In this document: one piece after another, positions 10,001 to 17,128 of the stretch
Numbering within the stretch: position 1 is the stretch's first letter
Layout: every line of letters starts with the position of its first letter
Assembly (NCBI GenBank): GCA_903861145.1
Contig: CAIOTH010000038.1
Coordinates: forward strand, 1 to 33,878
Origin: an uncultured Bacteroidota bacterium
GTDB lineage: Bacteria > Bacteroidota > Bacteroidia > Chitinophagales > LD1
DNA: 33,878 bases
Reading direction: 5' to 3'
Made by a program: the position numbers and the translations under genes
Notes under the pieces: model-generated
What the model was told of the DNA's origin: nothing
The model's input: the letters and a program-made list of their open reading frames with translations, nothing else
Databases searched by the model: none

Positions 10001-10122
10001 TTGAGGAGGCTCGCACTAAGCTTGAACAAATTCGTACAGATGAAATGAATAAATCCCGAATTGCAGTACCGGTGCCGGGCGATACTTTGATTATGGAGCA
10101 GGATTCAATTTTAAAACGCTAA
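7009..10122 (+). CDS. Large periplasmic tetratricopeptide-repeat protein
   Basis: This 1,037-residue protein starts with GTG at 7009, which gives a signal peptide (MLNKFFAFIMVLFFGLAAYPQ). Many TPR units then run almost to the end, with recurring motifs such as ALYLKAEIYYNQGDYTQA, AYYEMGESYLDKGDNGAA and LLGQTYFQKSDYTAALPLL. There is no lipobox Cys, so a soluble periplasmic protein is expected. TPR arrays hold protein complexes together. The next gene, one base after its stop, encodes an outer-membrane beta-barrel, so the two probably work as a pair at the outer membrane. The Bacteroidota T9SS/gliding protein SprE/PorW is also TPR-rich but shorter and a lipoprotein, so I do not assign that name. 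Confidence 0.9.
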   Translation: MLNKFFAFIMVLFFGLAAYPQQTQFYLDKEATYTRGRELFDEKNYLSARQEFEKIYKQTTTPATHTNEVMMQNLEYYIAVCATETTDKDAEQLLLGYYKKYHETDKRRLINFYLGKYYFQNNNYTEASAYLAKVKITDLTNDQIYDYKFELGYSYFIKKKFTEAKPLFSSIKDIKDKYYYPANYYYSFICFYTKDYNEALKGFLLIEDSKMYSSVIPYYVAQIYFIKKDYDKAISYVNNNLDKDVLYKDEMKFLLGQTYFQKSDYTAALPLLEEYISKSQKARKEDIYQLAYCQYQTGAYAKAIENFKQLNLLNEKLGQNATYALGDCYLKSEQKDKARSAFQSAASMDYDAGFKQNSLFNYGKLSFELGYSTDAIQSFENYLEKYPTGAYVDESNELLAAALVQTKNYERAYHIMETLKSQSVLIQQAYQKVTYFRAVELYNDRKLDEAMTLCDKSLKNPLDVDLQALALYLKAEIYYNQGDYTQAQINYQRFAPYSTPSLESKGEASKFRADYGAAYCYFKQKSYTDAATYFGSAISESDQTSDAKGKTALLPDLYLRYADCEFVTKNYNKAVEGYSKIVERKWNAADYAQFRKGIILGLQNKNTEKIEAMSGLISQFPTSNYVDQAYYEMGESYLDKGDNGAAREAYQNIVIKYPNSTLLTKAYLKTAIIDYNSGKKEQSVSDYEAVVKLFPKSKEAKQSLDALKDIYVEVGRPDAYIDFANNYSDLKISSASQDTLIYQAGDNAYQAGDCAKALSAYEIYLNKFPNGLFSNEAHWNRTECLIKAKNFAPTLVDFDAIIQNKYSKYYEKALLKASGIAYYELKDYTKASAYYRQLYIASTSAQNTYTAMVGLLSTAVKLNNPDETIERADQLINSGTGKDADVQEAFYQKGKAYYAKRNKEFAFGAYNRVTELPVSEKAVESKYMVAKILNEQGNYMASLDTCFKLKDKYSSYEYWVAKDFVLMADNYYVQGNSFQAKATLESIIQNYDGDKGVIEEARTKLEQIRTDEMNKSRIAVPVPGDTLIMEQDSILKR

Positions 10123-10123
10123 G

Positions 10124-11746
10124 ATGAAGTTGATAAAAGGCAAGATTCTTTTTTTAACTGCGATGAATTTCATCGCCTTATCTGTGTTTTCGCAAAACAC
10201 CACCGGTGGTGTAGGCGATGAGGTGGTAACCGTAGTAAAAGAGTATGAAGCTACCATACAGGATGCTCAAAAAATAAACATTCAACCTGCCATACCGGAA
10301 TTAGAAGAGAAGAAACCGAAGCTTGATTACACGGTGCCTGGCAAAGAATTTAAAGACATTAGTTTTGAAGCCAATCCACTTAAGCCTATTGCAATCAGCA
10401 AAGAAAAAATGCAGGCGTATAACAATTCGTATATCAAAATTGGTATTGGCAGCCAGTTAATGCCTCTTGTGCAATTTGCATACAACGATAACAAAACCAA
10501 GAACCTGCAGTTTGGTATTTTGTACGACCATCTTTCGGCACGCGGATGGGATTTAAAGAACCAGCATTTTAGCGATGATAAGGCAGGTGTTTACTTAAAG
10601 TATTTCCCTAAAAAGGTGGAGGTAGGCGCGGCCTTCAATTTCCGTAACTACCGTACCCACTTTTATGGCACCGACAGCACCTATACCGAGAAACAGGCCC
10701 GCCAGGTATTTCGCACGTATGATGCAAGCGCTTATATAAAGAATGCGCAGAAAAATAAAGCTGAGATTGACATTAAGCAAACGCTCAACTTTAACTACTT
10801 TCAGGAAACCTTTGGTGCGGCGCATGAGTGGTTTATGGCGGGTCAAACCGAATTTCAGAAAAGCTTTAAACAATACCATGCCATCACTGCCAGCTTCAAT
10901 TTTGATGTGTCAGAATTAAAACATGACTCGGTAACCCTTAACCGCACCATTTTTACGCCAATGGTTGGTTACGCTTTTAATAACGACGATTGGAAAGCGC
11001 ACGCCAGTTTCGGCCTATCGGCAGATGGCAGAGTACCTGTATTTGATTGTAACGTTCATGTAGAAAAGCGCCTTTATGAGCATTCGATTATTGCTTACCT
11101 GGAATACGCACGGGCAGATCATAAAAATTCCCTCAGCTCGTTGGCCCTAACCAACAATTTTGTTCAAAACAATATCAGCATTCAAAACTCGGTTATCGGC
11201 GATTTTGCTGCAGGCTTTAAAGGCACGTTAGAGAACTTCTCTTACAATATCGCCTTCCATTTAGTGCAGGATAAGCGCATGCCGTTGTTTATTAACGACT
11301 CTGCCGATATGAAGCGCTTTGTAGCCGTTTACGATTCGAATACCCTAATTTATAATGCGCATTTCGAGGCCGGTTATAATGCTAAAGAATGGCTGCGCTT
11401 TTTGCTGGTGGGCGATTATAACTACTATCACTTAAAAAATATTGCCCAGCCATGGCAGCAACCCGCGTTTAAGGCAACCTTGCGCGCTAACTATATATGG
11501 AAAGATAAGATCAGTTTAACCCTGGATTTATATGGCTTAACCAATAGCATGGCTTTATTGCCCGAAAATAAAACTGCCACCATTAAGGGAACCGCCGACG
11601 TAAATATTGGTGCCGAGTATTTGTTTAACAAACACCTGTCGTTCTTCGCAACGCTTAACAACATAGCCAACATAAAATACCAGCAATGGTATAACTACCC
11701 AGGCTACGGCATTAATGGGGTTATTGGCGGTAAGTTTGCCTTTTGA
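10124..11746 (+). CDS. Outer-membrane beta-barrel protein (TonB-receptor-like barrel without a plug)
   Basis: The 540-residue product has a signal peptide (residues 1 to about 23, ending FSQ), a charged, Pro-containing linker (PAIPELEEKKPKLDYTVPGK), then about 430 residues of alternating aromatic and polar strands typical of outer-membrane barrels. It ends in Phe (GVIGGKFAF), as barrels recognised by BAM usually do. The last strands (FATLNNIANIKYQQWYNYPG) resemble the C-terminal strands of TonB-dependent receptors. No plug domain or TonB box is visible, and the length is short for a full receptor, so a porin-like or assembly role is possible. It starts 1 base after the TPR gene, so they form one transcription unit. 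The substrate is unknown. Confidence 0.85.
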   Translation: MKLIKGKILFLTAMNFIALSVFSQNTTGGVGDEVVTVVKEYEATIQDAQKINIQPAIPELEEKKPKLDYTVPGKEFKDISFEANPLKPIAISKEKMQAYNNSYIKIGIGSQLMPLVQFAYNDNKTKNLQFGILYDHLSARGWDLKNQHFSDDKAGVYLKYFPKKVEVGAAFNFRNYRTHFYGTDSTYTEKQARQVFRTYDASAYIKNAQKNKAEIDIKQTLNFNYFQETFGAAHEWFMAGQTEFQKSFKQYHAITASFNFDVSELKHDSVTLNRTIFTPMVGYAFNNDDWKAHASFGLSADGRVPVFDCNVHVEKRLYEHSIIAYLEYARADHKNSLSSLALTNNFVQNNISIQNSVIGDFAAGFKGTLENFSYNIAFHLVQDKRMPLFINDSADMKRFVAVYDSNTLIYNAHFEAGYNAKEWLRFLLVGDYNYYHLKNIAQPWQQPAFKATLRANYIWKDKISLTLDLYGLTNSMALLPENKTATIKGTADVNIGAEYLFNKHLSFFATLNNIANIKYQQWYNYPGYGINGVIGGKFAF

Positions 11747-11851
11747 TAAACCGGAAAGCTAACTCTGCGGTGCAATCCGCTCCAAACCAGCTTATTTTTG
11801 ACAAAAAAGCAGCAATAAGCAGAAAGTATTTTAAAACTTTGCTGAAAGAAA

Positions 11852-11859
11852 TATATTTG
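11852..11859 (+). promoter_or_regulatory. Probable -7 box for the tRNA gene
   Basis: TATATTTG matches the Bacteroidota -7 consensus TAnnTTTG and lies 32 bases before the tRNA. The TTTG at 11838-11841 is too close to be a standard -33 element, so the assignment is tentative. Confidence 0.4.
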
Positions 11860-11891
11860 CGCCCTGTTCGCCGAAAAGCGGGCAGTTTAAT

Positions 11892-11965
<74 letters not shown>

Positions 11966-11971
11966 CTTTAG

Positions 11972-12016
11972 ATAAGCGTAGTTAATTGAAAATCAATTTA
12001 CTACGCTTATTTTTTT
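11972..12016 (+). terminator. Terminator inside the element's left end, serving the tRNA
   Basis: ATAAGCGTAG pairs perfectly with CTACGCTTAT, extended by an inner AATTG/CAATT stem, and seven T follow. It starts 6 bases after the attL core, so it is element DNA that ends the tRNA transcript. The host terminator was moved 7.9 kb away to 19901-19928. Confidence 0.88.
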
Positions 12017-12020
12017 ACAA

Positions 12021-12046
12021 AATAGTGGCATATTGGGTGGCATAAT
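12021..12046 (+). repeat. Left pair of GTGGCATA repeats (candidate integrase arm sites)
   Basis: GTGGCATA occurs at 12025-12032 and 12037-12044, in the same orientation and 12 bp apart. The 26-bp block matches 22 of 26 bases of the block at 19738-19763 near the other end. Paired direct repeats near both att cores are what arm-type integrase or excisionase sites look like. Confidence 0.6.
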
Positions 12047-12318
12047 TAAAGCGCAAAATTGCAGGCTAAAAATTTCTGCTCGCATTTCTAAGGGTAATGG
12101 GGATTATTGGAATCCAGCAGCGCAAATTATGGTGTTTCATTGTCAAATTAGAATAGAAAACGAATGTACCCCACCGGGCTTTTCAATGTTTATATATGGA
12201 ATTGCGGTTGCTGCAAATAATTCAGGCGTATTTTTAATATCCTTTCGAGTAACAATACAAAGGCTCCGCTTAAATTACATCTAATTTTAATTGATAAACT
12301 GATGCAGCCCATAATTGT
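12047..12318. other. Non-coding stretch at the element's left end
   Basis: I see no gene or clear structure here. An 83-codon open frame (12033-12284) runs through the arm repeats, lacks a recognisable domain and is probably chance. Confidence 0.4.
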
Positions 12319-12326
12319 TATCTTTG
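12319..12326 (+). promoter_or_regulatory. Candidate -7 box immediately before the antitoxin-like gene
   Basis: TATCTTTG is a perfect match to TAnnTTTG. It lies only 4 bases before the ATG at 12331, so transcription would begin at about the start codon, giving a leaderless mRNA or a downstream true start. No well-spaced -33 TTTG is seen. Confidence 0.4.
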
Positions 12327-12330
12327 CAAA

Positions 12331-13182
12331 ATGCTAAATCAAATTAATTTCCCTCCAGGGGAGGCACTAATATATATTTATGAGCATCCTAATTCCATTT
12401 CTGACGGATCCCCGTTGCGTGAAAAGCTGGTGAATCTTGTCGAATTACTAATTTTCAAAAGTAAAAACAAAGGAGTATCGCTCGCAATACAATCATTAAT
12501 AGAAGAATCTTTTGAGGTGCGCATGTTAATGGTTAGTCACCTACTGGGTCATCCATCAGAGATGAATGAAATGCAAGAGAGGATACTATCGGAAATAACA
12601 ACCCAAAGTTACAGCCAAGATAAGGGTAACCTATCTAAAATATATTGTGATACCCTTTCCATTTATTATCAAATACTTGCCCCTCATGCTGAAAAACTTT
12701 CTCAGTCTGAAGCCAAAACTTTAGATTTAACTCAATATAATTATCGAATTTTTAAGCAATTAATCTTATCAAATTCAGCCAGCCCTTATTCTGATGTTAT
12801 CTTGAATCAGTTAGATTTTGGAATGTACTATGATTTGGCCTCAATTTTAGGGCATTTAGTACTCGAAAACAAGCTTGAATTAGATCCTTCTGAGGTAAAT
12901 TTACTCAGTCAAATAATCAGAAATTGTTTTGAGGGCTTTGGGGCATGTGCAATCAAATTAGAATTATGGGAGCCAGAACCCGAGGATGCCTCATATCTTG
13001 TCATGAATATTCTTGACATAGTTGAACAGCCACTTCCTCCATCTGCTATTTTTAGAAACGAATGGCCAACTGAGTTCGAAGACGTCCAATCCCAAATTAA
13101 AAAGGGATTGACCGAAGTTGCCAAAATTCGGTCTGGTGAAATAAAGCCACAATCTCTTAACGACCTTTTATATGGCGAATGA
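12331..13182 (+). CDS. Oversized antitoxin-like protein with an unknown 230-residue N-terminal domain
   Basis: The 283-residue protein has no domain I recognise in residues 1 to about 235, a soluble, helix-rich region (LREKLVNLVELLIFKSKN, YDLASILGHLVLENKLEL). Its last 40 residues (SQIKKGLTEVAKIRSGEIKP, then a Leu-rich end) look like the C-terminal tail of small Bacteroidota antitoxins that precede RelE/ParE toxins. The next gene overlaps its stop by 11 bases and encodes such a toxin, which supports this. Normal antitoxins of this type have about 70-100 residues, so this would be an antitoxin tail on a large sensor or effector domain. It is cargo next to the left end of the element. The function of the N-terminal domain is unknown. 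Confidence 0.55.
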   Translation: MLNQINFPPGEALIYIYEHPNSISDGSPLREKLVNLVELLIFKSKNKGVSLAIQSLIEESFEVRMLMVSHLLGHPSEMNEMQERILSEITTQSYSQDKGNLSKIYCDTLSIYYQILAPHAEKLSQSEAKTLDLTQYNYRIFKQLILSNSASPYSDVILNQLDFGMYYDLASILGHLVLENKLELDPSEVNLLSQIIRNCFEGFGACAIKLELWEPEPEDASYLVMNILDIVEQPLPPSAIFRNEWPTEFEDVQSQIKKGLTEVAKIRSGEIKPQSLNDLLYGE

Positions 13183-13435
13183 AGTAATACCTACTCCTGA
13201 TTTTAATCGCCGCCTAAAAAGATTTTTAAAGAAGTTTCCTTCTTTAAAACAAGAAATCGCTGAATTAGAACAAAAATTGCTTGCGAATCCCACTATGGGT
13301 GACTGTGTATGTCCCAGTGTTTATAAACCTCGGCTTGGAAGTGAAAGCAAAGGAACCGGTAAAAGTGGTGGTTTTAGGATAATTAGAAAAGCCGGGCAAA
13401 CTGACCACCTAAGGCCGGAGCAAATTGACCACTGA
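13172..13435 (+). pseudogene. RelE/ParE-family toxin, 3' end replaced by an IS21 end
   Basis: Residues 1 to about 73 resemble Bacteroidota RelE/ParE toxins: start VIPTPDFNRRLKRFLKKFPS, helix QEIAELEQKLLANPTMG, and the conserved stretch SKGTGKSGGFRII. The expected C-terminal beta strand and helix, about 30 residues, are missing. From about base 13391 the frame reads into the repeats of an IS21-family end (GQTDHLRPEQIDH) and stops. YKPRL replaces the usual YKIRL, so the gene may be decaying. Toxins of this group typically cleave mRNA at the ribosome or bind gyrase; the truncation should abolish activity. It overlaps the antitoxin-like gene by 11 bases, the usual antitoxin-then-toxin order. Confidence 0.75.
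13391..13432 (+). repeat. IS21 terminal repeats
   Basis: Two direct repeats, GCCGGGCAAACTGACCAC and GCCGGAGCAAATTGACCAC, lie 5 bp apart at the junction with the toxin gene. They are the likely binding sites of the IS21 transposase. Confidence 0.75.
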
Positions 13436-13506
13436 TTTTGCTGGCGAAGATTTTAGAAGTTCATACATTTTTCGGGTCGTTTATTAATACAAATATAAGG
13501 TTTAAT

Positions 13507-14256
13507 CTACGTTGTTATTAATTCAGAGCTGTTGCTGGATTTTTTTCTGAGCGACTCTCCTTTTAAGTCCAGCCGGTGTGCTTCATGGATGATCCTGTCG
13601 AGTATGGCGTCAGCCACGGTTTTTTCTCCTATTATATCATGCCATTTGTTGACCGGTACCTGTGAGGTGATGATAGTAGAACTCTTACCGTGCCGGTCTT
13701 CAATAATCTCCATCAGTATCGCGCGGCTTGGTCCGTCTAAGGGTTGTATACCAAAGTCATCGAGGATCAGGAGGTGCTGCCGTTCTATTCGAGCCACTTC
13801 CTTTATGTAAGAGCCATCGGCTTTAGCCATTTTTAGTTTGCCAAAAAGTTTTGCGGTATTGTGGTAGGCCACCTTGTATCCTAAACTGCAAGCCTGGTGG
13901 CCCAAAGCAGAGGCGATGTAGCTCTTGCCGATTCCGGTACTGCCGGTTATTAGTACGTTCTCGTTCTTGTCAATAAACTTGCACTCTGCGAAGCGCATGA
14001 TGAGGTTCTTATCGATGTTACGGCCAGTATGGTAGTGCAGTTCTTCCAGCGCAGCCTTGTAGCGGAAGCGGGCGTTTTTAAGATGCCTTTCTATGTTCCT
14101 GTTTTGCCGGTCGTCCCATTCAGCTTCAATAAGGTTAGCGATCATCTCATCAACTGTGTAGTCTTCCAGTTTGCCTGATTCCAAGCTTGTTTTAAAAGTC
14201 CTGAACATGCCGAAGAACTTCATCTTCCGCATTTTTTCTAAAGTTGTTGCATTCAT
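13507..14256 (-). CDS. istB: IstB-like ATP-binding protein of IS21
   Basis: This 249-residue protein is the AAA+ helper ATPase of IS21 elements, which binds DNA and directs the IstA transposase to targets. Walker A is GSTGIGKS in VLITGSTGIGKSYIASALGH, Walker B is LLILDDFG, and the C-terminal part has the usual TIITSQVPVNKW and DAILDRIIHEAHRL. The start MNATTLEKM at 14256 is chosen over an upstream start at 14361 because an AAAGGAATT ribosome-binding-like stretch precedes it and the length is normal for the family. It has no intact IstA partner here, so it is an orphan unless a related IS elsewhere supplies the transposase. Confidence 0.93.
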   Translation of the reverse strand: MNATTLEKMRKMKFFGMFRTFKTSLESGKLEDYTVDEMIANLIEAEWDDRQNRNIERHLKNARFRYKAALEELHYHTGRNIDKNLIMRFAECKFIDKNENVLITGSTGIGKSYIASALGHQACSLGYKVAYHNTAKLFGKLKMAKADGSYIKEVARIERQHLLILDDFGIQPLDGPSRAILMEIIEDRHGKSSTIITSQVPVNKWHDIIGEKTVADAILDRIIHEAHRLDLKGESLRKKSSNSSELITT

Positions 14257-14287
14257 AATTCCTTTTGTTTTTGGTGATTTATTTGGT

Positions 14288-14374
14288 TTACTGATAGTAT
14301 TCTTCCCCGCGTATATTCTCGTGCAGCGGCATTTCCATTTGTTTGTTTTCCTCTGTTTCATCTAACTTATCCAT
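14288..14374 (-). pseudogene. 3' remnant of istA (transposase C-terminus)
   Basis: In the frame upstream of istB the sequence encodes a 28-residue tail ending PLHENIRGEEYYQ and a stop. HENIRG-x-x-YY is a C-terminal signature I associate with Bacteroidota IstA proteins. The rest of istA, about 480 codons with the DDE catalytic core, is missing. No reading frame continues upstream, so the deletion endpoint lies near 14375-14420. Confidence 0.65.
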
Positions 14375-14533
14375 TCCTTTTTCCAGGTGTAAGCGCCTGT
14401 TCTGCACTTATACTTGGATTGTTGGTTATGGGGTTCATGATAATTTTTTGTAAAATTCGATTTTATGTTGGGGCTGGTAAAACTGAATTCCACTTAAGTC
14501 ATGTTTGCGACCGTAAACGCCCAATAAGTCCCC

Positions 14534-14725
14534 TTAATTCCCTTTTTGGAAATCGGGAGGAGGACCTAAGCAGTCATAAATTAGACCTACCTCTTTCGGA
14601 GTCAACATATGTCTACGGGTATTTAATCGGATTTGAGGAAATTCTTTTAGCAGCTTTTTTAAGGTCTTCCGATGCATGCCATACTGCCGGGCGATATTTG
14701 TAAGGGTGGATGCGTACGTTTTCAT
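14534..14725 (-). CDS. Small helix-turn-helix protein of the element
   Basis: This 63-residue protein has a probable HTH in residues 8-27 (LTNIARQYGMHRKTLKKLLK), then a conserved-looking helix LTPKEVGLIYDCLGPP. Small proteins of this shape are common beside primase genes in Bacteroidota integrative elements and could act as regulators, replication factors or excision factors. It lies between the IS remnant and the primase-like gene, on the same strand as the replication genes. No ribosome-binding site decides the start. The specific role is unknown. Confidence 0.6.
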   Translation of the reverse strand: MKTYASTLTNIARQYGMHRKTLKKLLKEFPQIRLNTRRHMLTPKEVGLIYDCLGPPPDFQKGN

Positions 14726-14789
14726 TCGTTTACAATTTGAAGTCTATTAAAAATTAGTTCACGGTGTCGAAGGAATTGCTTTGCCTGCC

Positions 14790-15668
14790 TTAATGACCTA
14801 TTATTTCTCCATTGCGTGTTAGAAATGGCCGTAAACCATGGCTTGCGCGTTGCTCACGGTAGATATAATCAACTATATCTCTTATTTCTCTCTCTTCGAA
14901 ATCATCTTCGGCGAAGCCAATGCAATTTGTCATTGTAAGTTCGATTGCTAATCCTTTTAGGTTACAGTATCTGGCAAGGGAAACAAGGTAGTGATGCCTG
15001 TTTCCTTTAGTAAACGAGTGGGTTTTATTTATTTGAGTTACACACCAGGAGAAGCCAGTAAAGCTGTTGTTAAGACTAAGATGCTTCGCGTTATTTTCGG
15101 GAATATTGTTTGTAATGGAAGCTGATAGTAGTTTGTAAGGTTGAGCCGAATGATTAAACCAGTGGGTGGTTGCGTCGTTGTAGCTTACATACCTGGGCTG
15201 TGAAATAACTCGATGACAATTATCTCCCATTGGCAACCCCATGTCGTCAAATGATTGGATTAATCTCTCATAATGCCTTCCATAGTTTTCGGTCGCAAAC
15301 GGGACTATACAAAACAATCTTCTCCCTCTACAGGACAAACCACAATAAGCAATGTAGGGTATCCTTTTAAGTTCACCGGTAAGGTCGTACAAATCATAAT
15401 CTTCAGCACAGTCCAGATCCACGCAGGCAAGCTTTGATGGCAGAATTAAGCCATTTTTATTCCTTGAACTAAAAACACCAGCTACAGTGTAACATGGAAG
15501 AGTATCCTTAATTCTCTTTTGTTCCTTTTCATCATTTACGTTGCGCAAACGCTCGATTACTATCCTGTGTTTACCACTTGTAAGTAACTGCAATAGGTTT
15601 ACATTAACGGGAGTCTCTACTGAGGAGTGGTTTTGGAAGTAACTCACTTTTTTGTCTAATAAACTCAT
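14790..15668 (-). CDS. Primase-like protein with VirE-N/BT4734-type domain
   Basis: The 292-residue protein matches the Bacteroidota BT4734/BF3469 N-terminal domain found before VirE or helicase domains in mobile elements and related to archaeo-eukaryotic primases. Motifs seen are VAGVFSSRNKNGLI, the acidic LACVDLDCAED (probable metal site), the basic SCRGRRLFCIVPF and VISQPRYVSYN. The C-terminal part (KGNRHHYLVSLARYCNLKGL) resembles the helical region that follows the primase domain. It probably makes primers for replication of the element with the helicase encoded next to it; the two are separated by a 73-bp gap containing a long hairpin. Catalysis is inferred from the family, not shown. 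Confidence 0.8.
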   Translation of the reverse strand: MSLLDKKVSYFQNHSSVETPVNVNLLQLLTSGKHRIVIERLRNVNDEKEQKRIKDTLPCYTVAGVFSSRNKNGLILPSKLACVDLDCAEDYDLYDLTGELKRIPYIAYCGLSCRGRRLFCIVPFATENYGRHYERLIQSFDDMGLPMGDNCHRVISQPRYVSYNDATTHWFNHSAQPYKLLSASITNNIPENNAKHLSLNNSFTGFSWCVTQINKTHSFTKGNRHHYLVSLARYCNLKGLAIELTMTNCIGFAEDDFEEREIRDIVDYIYREQRASHGLRPFLTRNGEIIGH

Positions 15669-15695
15669 AAAAAAGTAATTGCTTTTAGGTTCAGA

Positions 15696-15735
15696 TATTC
15701 AGTTCTTCGGATTTCGATGGCTGAAGAACTGAATA
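15696..15735. other. Perfect 13-bp inverted repeat between the helicase and primase genes
   Basis: TATTCAGTTCTTC (15696-15708) pairs exactly with GAAGAACTGAATA (15723-15735) around a 14-base loop. There is no long U-run on either strand, so it is not a simple terminator. Its place between the primase and helicase genes makes it a candidate replication origin or primase recognition site, or an RNA element controlling the downstream primase. Confidence 0.65.
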
Positions 15736-15741
15736 GCTGAA

Positions 15742-17013
15742 TTAGTTTTGGTCATCATTTTTTGCCAGATTTTCTTCGGCGAAGAATGCTGCGCTACCAT
15801 TATTTAATCTTGCCCGGGTAAACCCCTTTTTCTCGAAACGAGCCGCAAATTTCTTTTTCCCTACGGGCCTAACCAATTCATCTTGGCAGAAGTGCTTGTA
15901 TTTCAGATAGAGTTCGGCCAAGCTAATTTTCCCATTCTCAGATGGACAATACTTAAATTCCTTTAAAAACTGCTCGACACTATCGGATTCTTCACGAAAT
16001 GTATTGAGTGCACATTTAGCTTTGGGGCTTTCGGTGAATTTTTCTTGCTTTAATAACCGGTTTAATCCCTCTAGAATCCAGTTAAATACACCTGGCAACT
16101 CGCTGGCTACAATTTTTTCCGCAAGATGAATATCCTTTTCTTTGTCAGTAATCTTTTGTTCAAAGGGTATTATCAGGTATCGTCTAAAGTAAGCGTCCGT
16201 TTGCTCGGTTTCACTGGGCATTTCATTAGCGTTAATCATGAATTTCACTTTATTTCTTATTGTAAAGCTCTTTCCATACGGTTCCCGCGCTTGGACCGGC
16301 TCTCCACTTACAAGAGCTTTGAAAGTATCAGGGTGCAGGTCAATATTTTTTTCGGATGAATAGTTTAGCAACACATTTGTTAAGCGTGCACGATTGTATT
16401 CCGTTTTGAATTGACCTAAGGAATAAGTCAATACGTTTTCAAAACTCAACAATCCAACGATGATGTCAAAAAACACAGATTTGCCATTATGGCCTGGACC
16501 CAATAAAACCAAGCATTTTTCAAGCTTAAGTTCGGTAAATATGAATCCTGAAAATTCTTGTAACGCCATTCTGCTTTCCTGTTCCGGCAAAACACGTTTT
16601 AGATAGGTATTAAAAAGTGAGCAGGCCGCCCCTTTATCATAAGAAAATGGTAACTGATAAGTCAGGAAATCATGAGAATCGAACTCCCTTAGTTTACATC
16701 CGGAAGAAGAGAATTCCATTGTTCCATTTTGAAGGTTAATAAGAATCTTCTTCTCTGCCAAGGGTGGTGACGGCAAGTACCCCGCACATAAAAATTGTTT
16801 AAGCAATTTTTCTCTAAATTCGAAATGCACGGCCTCATACTCCGGATAGCCCATGTTCATAGCTACTTGCCCTAAAAAATATTTTATAGTGTCTCGGTCG
16901 AATTGTTGCCAGTATTGACCGTTGAAAACGTAAGCGTAGTCATAGCGTTTGCACAAATTCCAGCCGAGTGAGCTGGAGAGCAGTTCGAAGCTCCGCCTTT
17001 TCAATTTCGACAC
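15742..17013 (-). CDS. Superfamily 3 (D5/P4-type) replicative helicase
   Basis: This 423-residue protein is a phage/plasmid-type SF3 helicase that unwinds the origin DNA of the element. Walker A is GPGHNGKS in CLVLLGPGHNGKSVFFDII, and the later KVKFMINANEMPSETEQTDA and AYFRRYLIIPFEQKI are the Walker B-to-sensor region and the Arg-rich end of the core. A D5-N-like domain precedes it (YDYAYVFNGQYWQQFDRDTI). A C-terminal winged-helix-like region (ISLAELYLKYKHFCQDELV) follows. The start is GTG at 17013, directly after an in-frame TGA, and the gene overlaps the excisionase-like ORF by 74 bases. The N-terminus is short, so its start may have been reshaped by a deletion. Confidence 0.9.
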   Translation of the reverse strand: MSKLKRRSFELLSSSLGWNLCKRYDYAYVFNGQYWQQFDRDTIKYFLGQVAMNMGYPEYEAVHFEFREKLLKQFLCAGYLPSPPLAEKKILINLQNGTMEFSSSGCKLREFDSHDFLTYQLPFSYDKGAACSLFNTYLKRVLPEQESRMALQEFSGFIFTELKLEKCLVLLGPGHNGKSVFFDIIVGLLSFENVLTYSLGQFKTEYNRARLTNVLLNYSSEKNIDLHPDTFKALVSGEPVQAREPYGKSFTIRNKVKFMINANEMPSETEQTDAYFRRYLIIPFEQKITDKEKDIHLAEKIVASELPGVFNWILEGLNRLLKQEKFTESPKAKCALNTFREESDSVEQFLKEFKYCPSENGKISLAELYLKYKHFCQDELVRPVGKKKFAARFEKKGFTRARLNNGSAAFFAEENLAKNDDQN

Positions 17014-17128
17014 TACGCATCAGTTTTACTTGGTGCGTTTCTTGAAGTGCTTCCCTGACTTTGTCCTTTATTAAGGCGCCAAGTTGGGATTCCGAAAGAT
17101 GATACACTTGAAAATAAGGTATATCCAT
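16940..17128 (-). pseudogene. Truncated excisionase-like ORF, HTH part missing
   Basis: The 62-residue ORF, if started at MDIPYFQVYHLSESQLGALI, carries the N-terminal helix pattern (LSESQLGALIKDKVREALQE) that precedes the MerR/excisionase-type HTH in many Bacteroidota element proteins. That HTH is absent: the frame runs 74 bases into the helicase gene and stops. A deletion fusing the end of a regulator gene to the start of the helicase gene would explain both the missing HTH and the odd overlap. A longer start at 17230 is possible but adds no recognisable sequence. Confidence 0.4.

Larger units (their letters stand above)
13391..14400 (-). mobile_element. IS21-family remnant (one end, istB and a trace of istA)
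   Basis: The left end carries two copies of GCCGGnnCAAAnTGACCAC-like repeats (13391-13408 and 13414-13432), typical of the multiple terminal repeats of IS21 elements. istB is complete on the - strand. Only the last 28 or so codons of istA remain, and no opposite terminal repeat is found to the right. The element therefore lost its transposase and right end and cannot move by itself. The right boundary is approximate. Confidence 0.8.

Noticed and set aside
7009-10122. Calling the TPR protein SprE/PorW
   Set aside because: The length is larger and no lipobox is present, and TPR repeats alone are not specific.
12033-12284. 83-codon ORF at the element's left end
   Set aside because: It covers the arm repeats, has no start signal or domain, and its composition looks random, so I treat it as chance.
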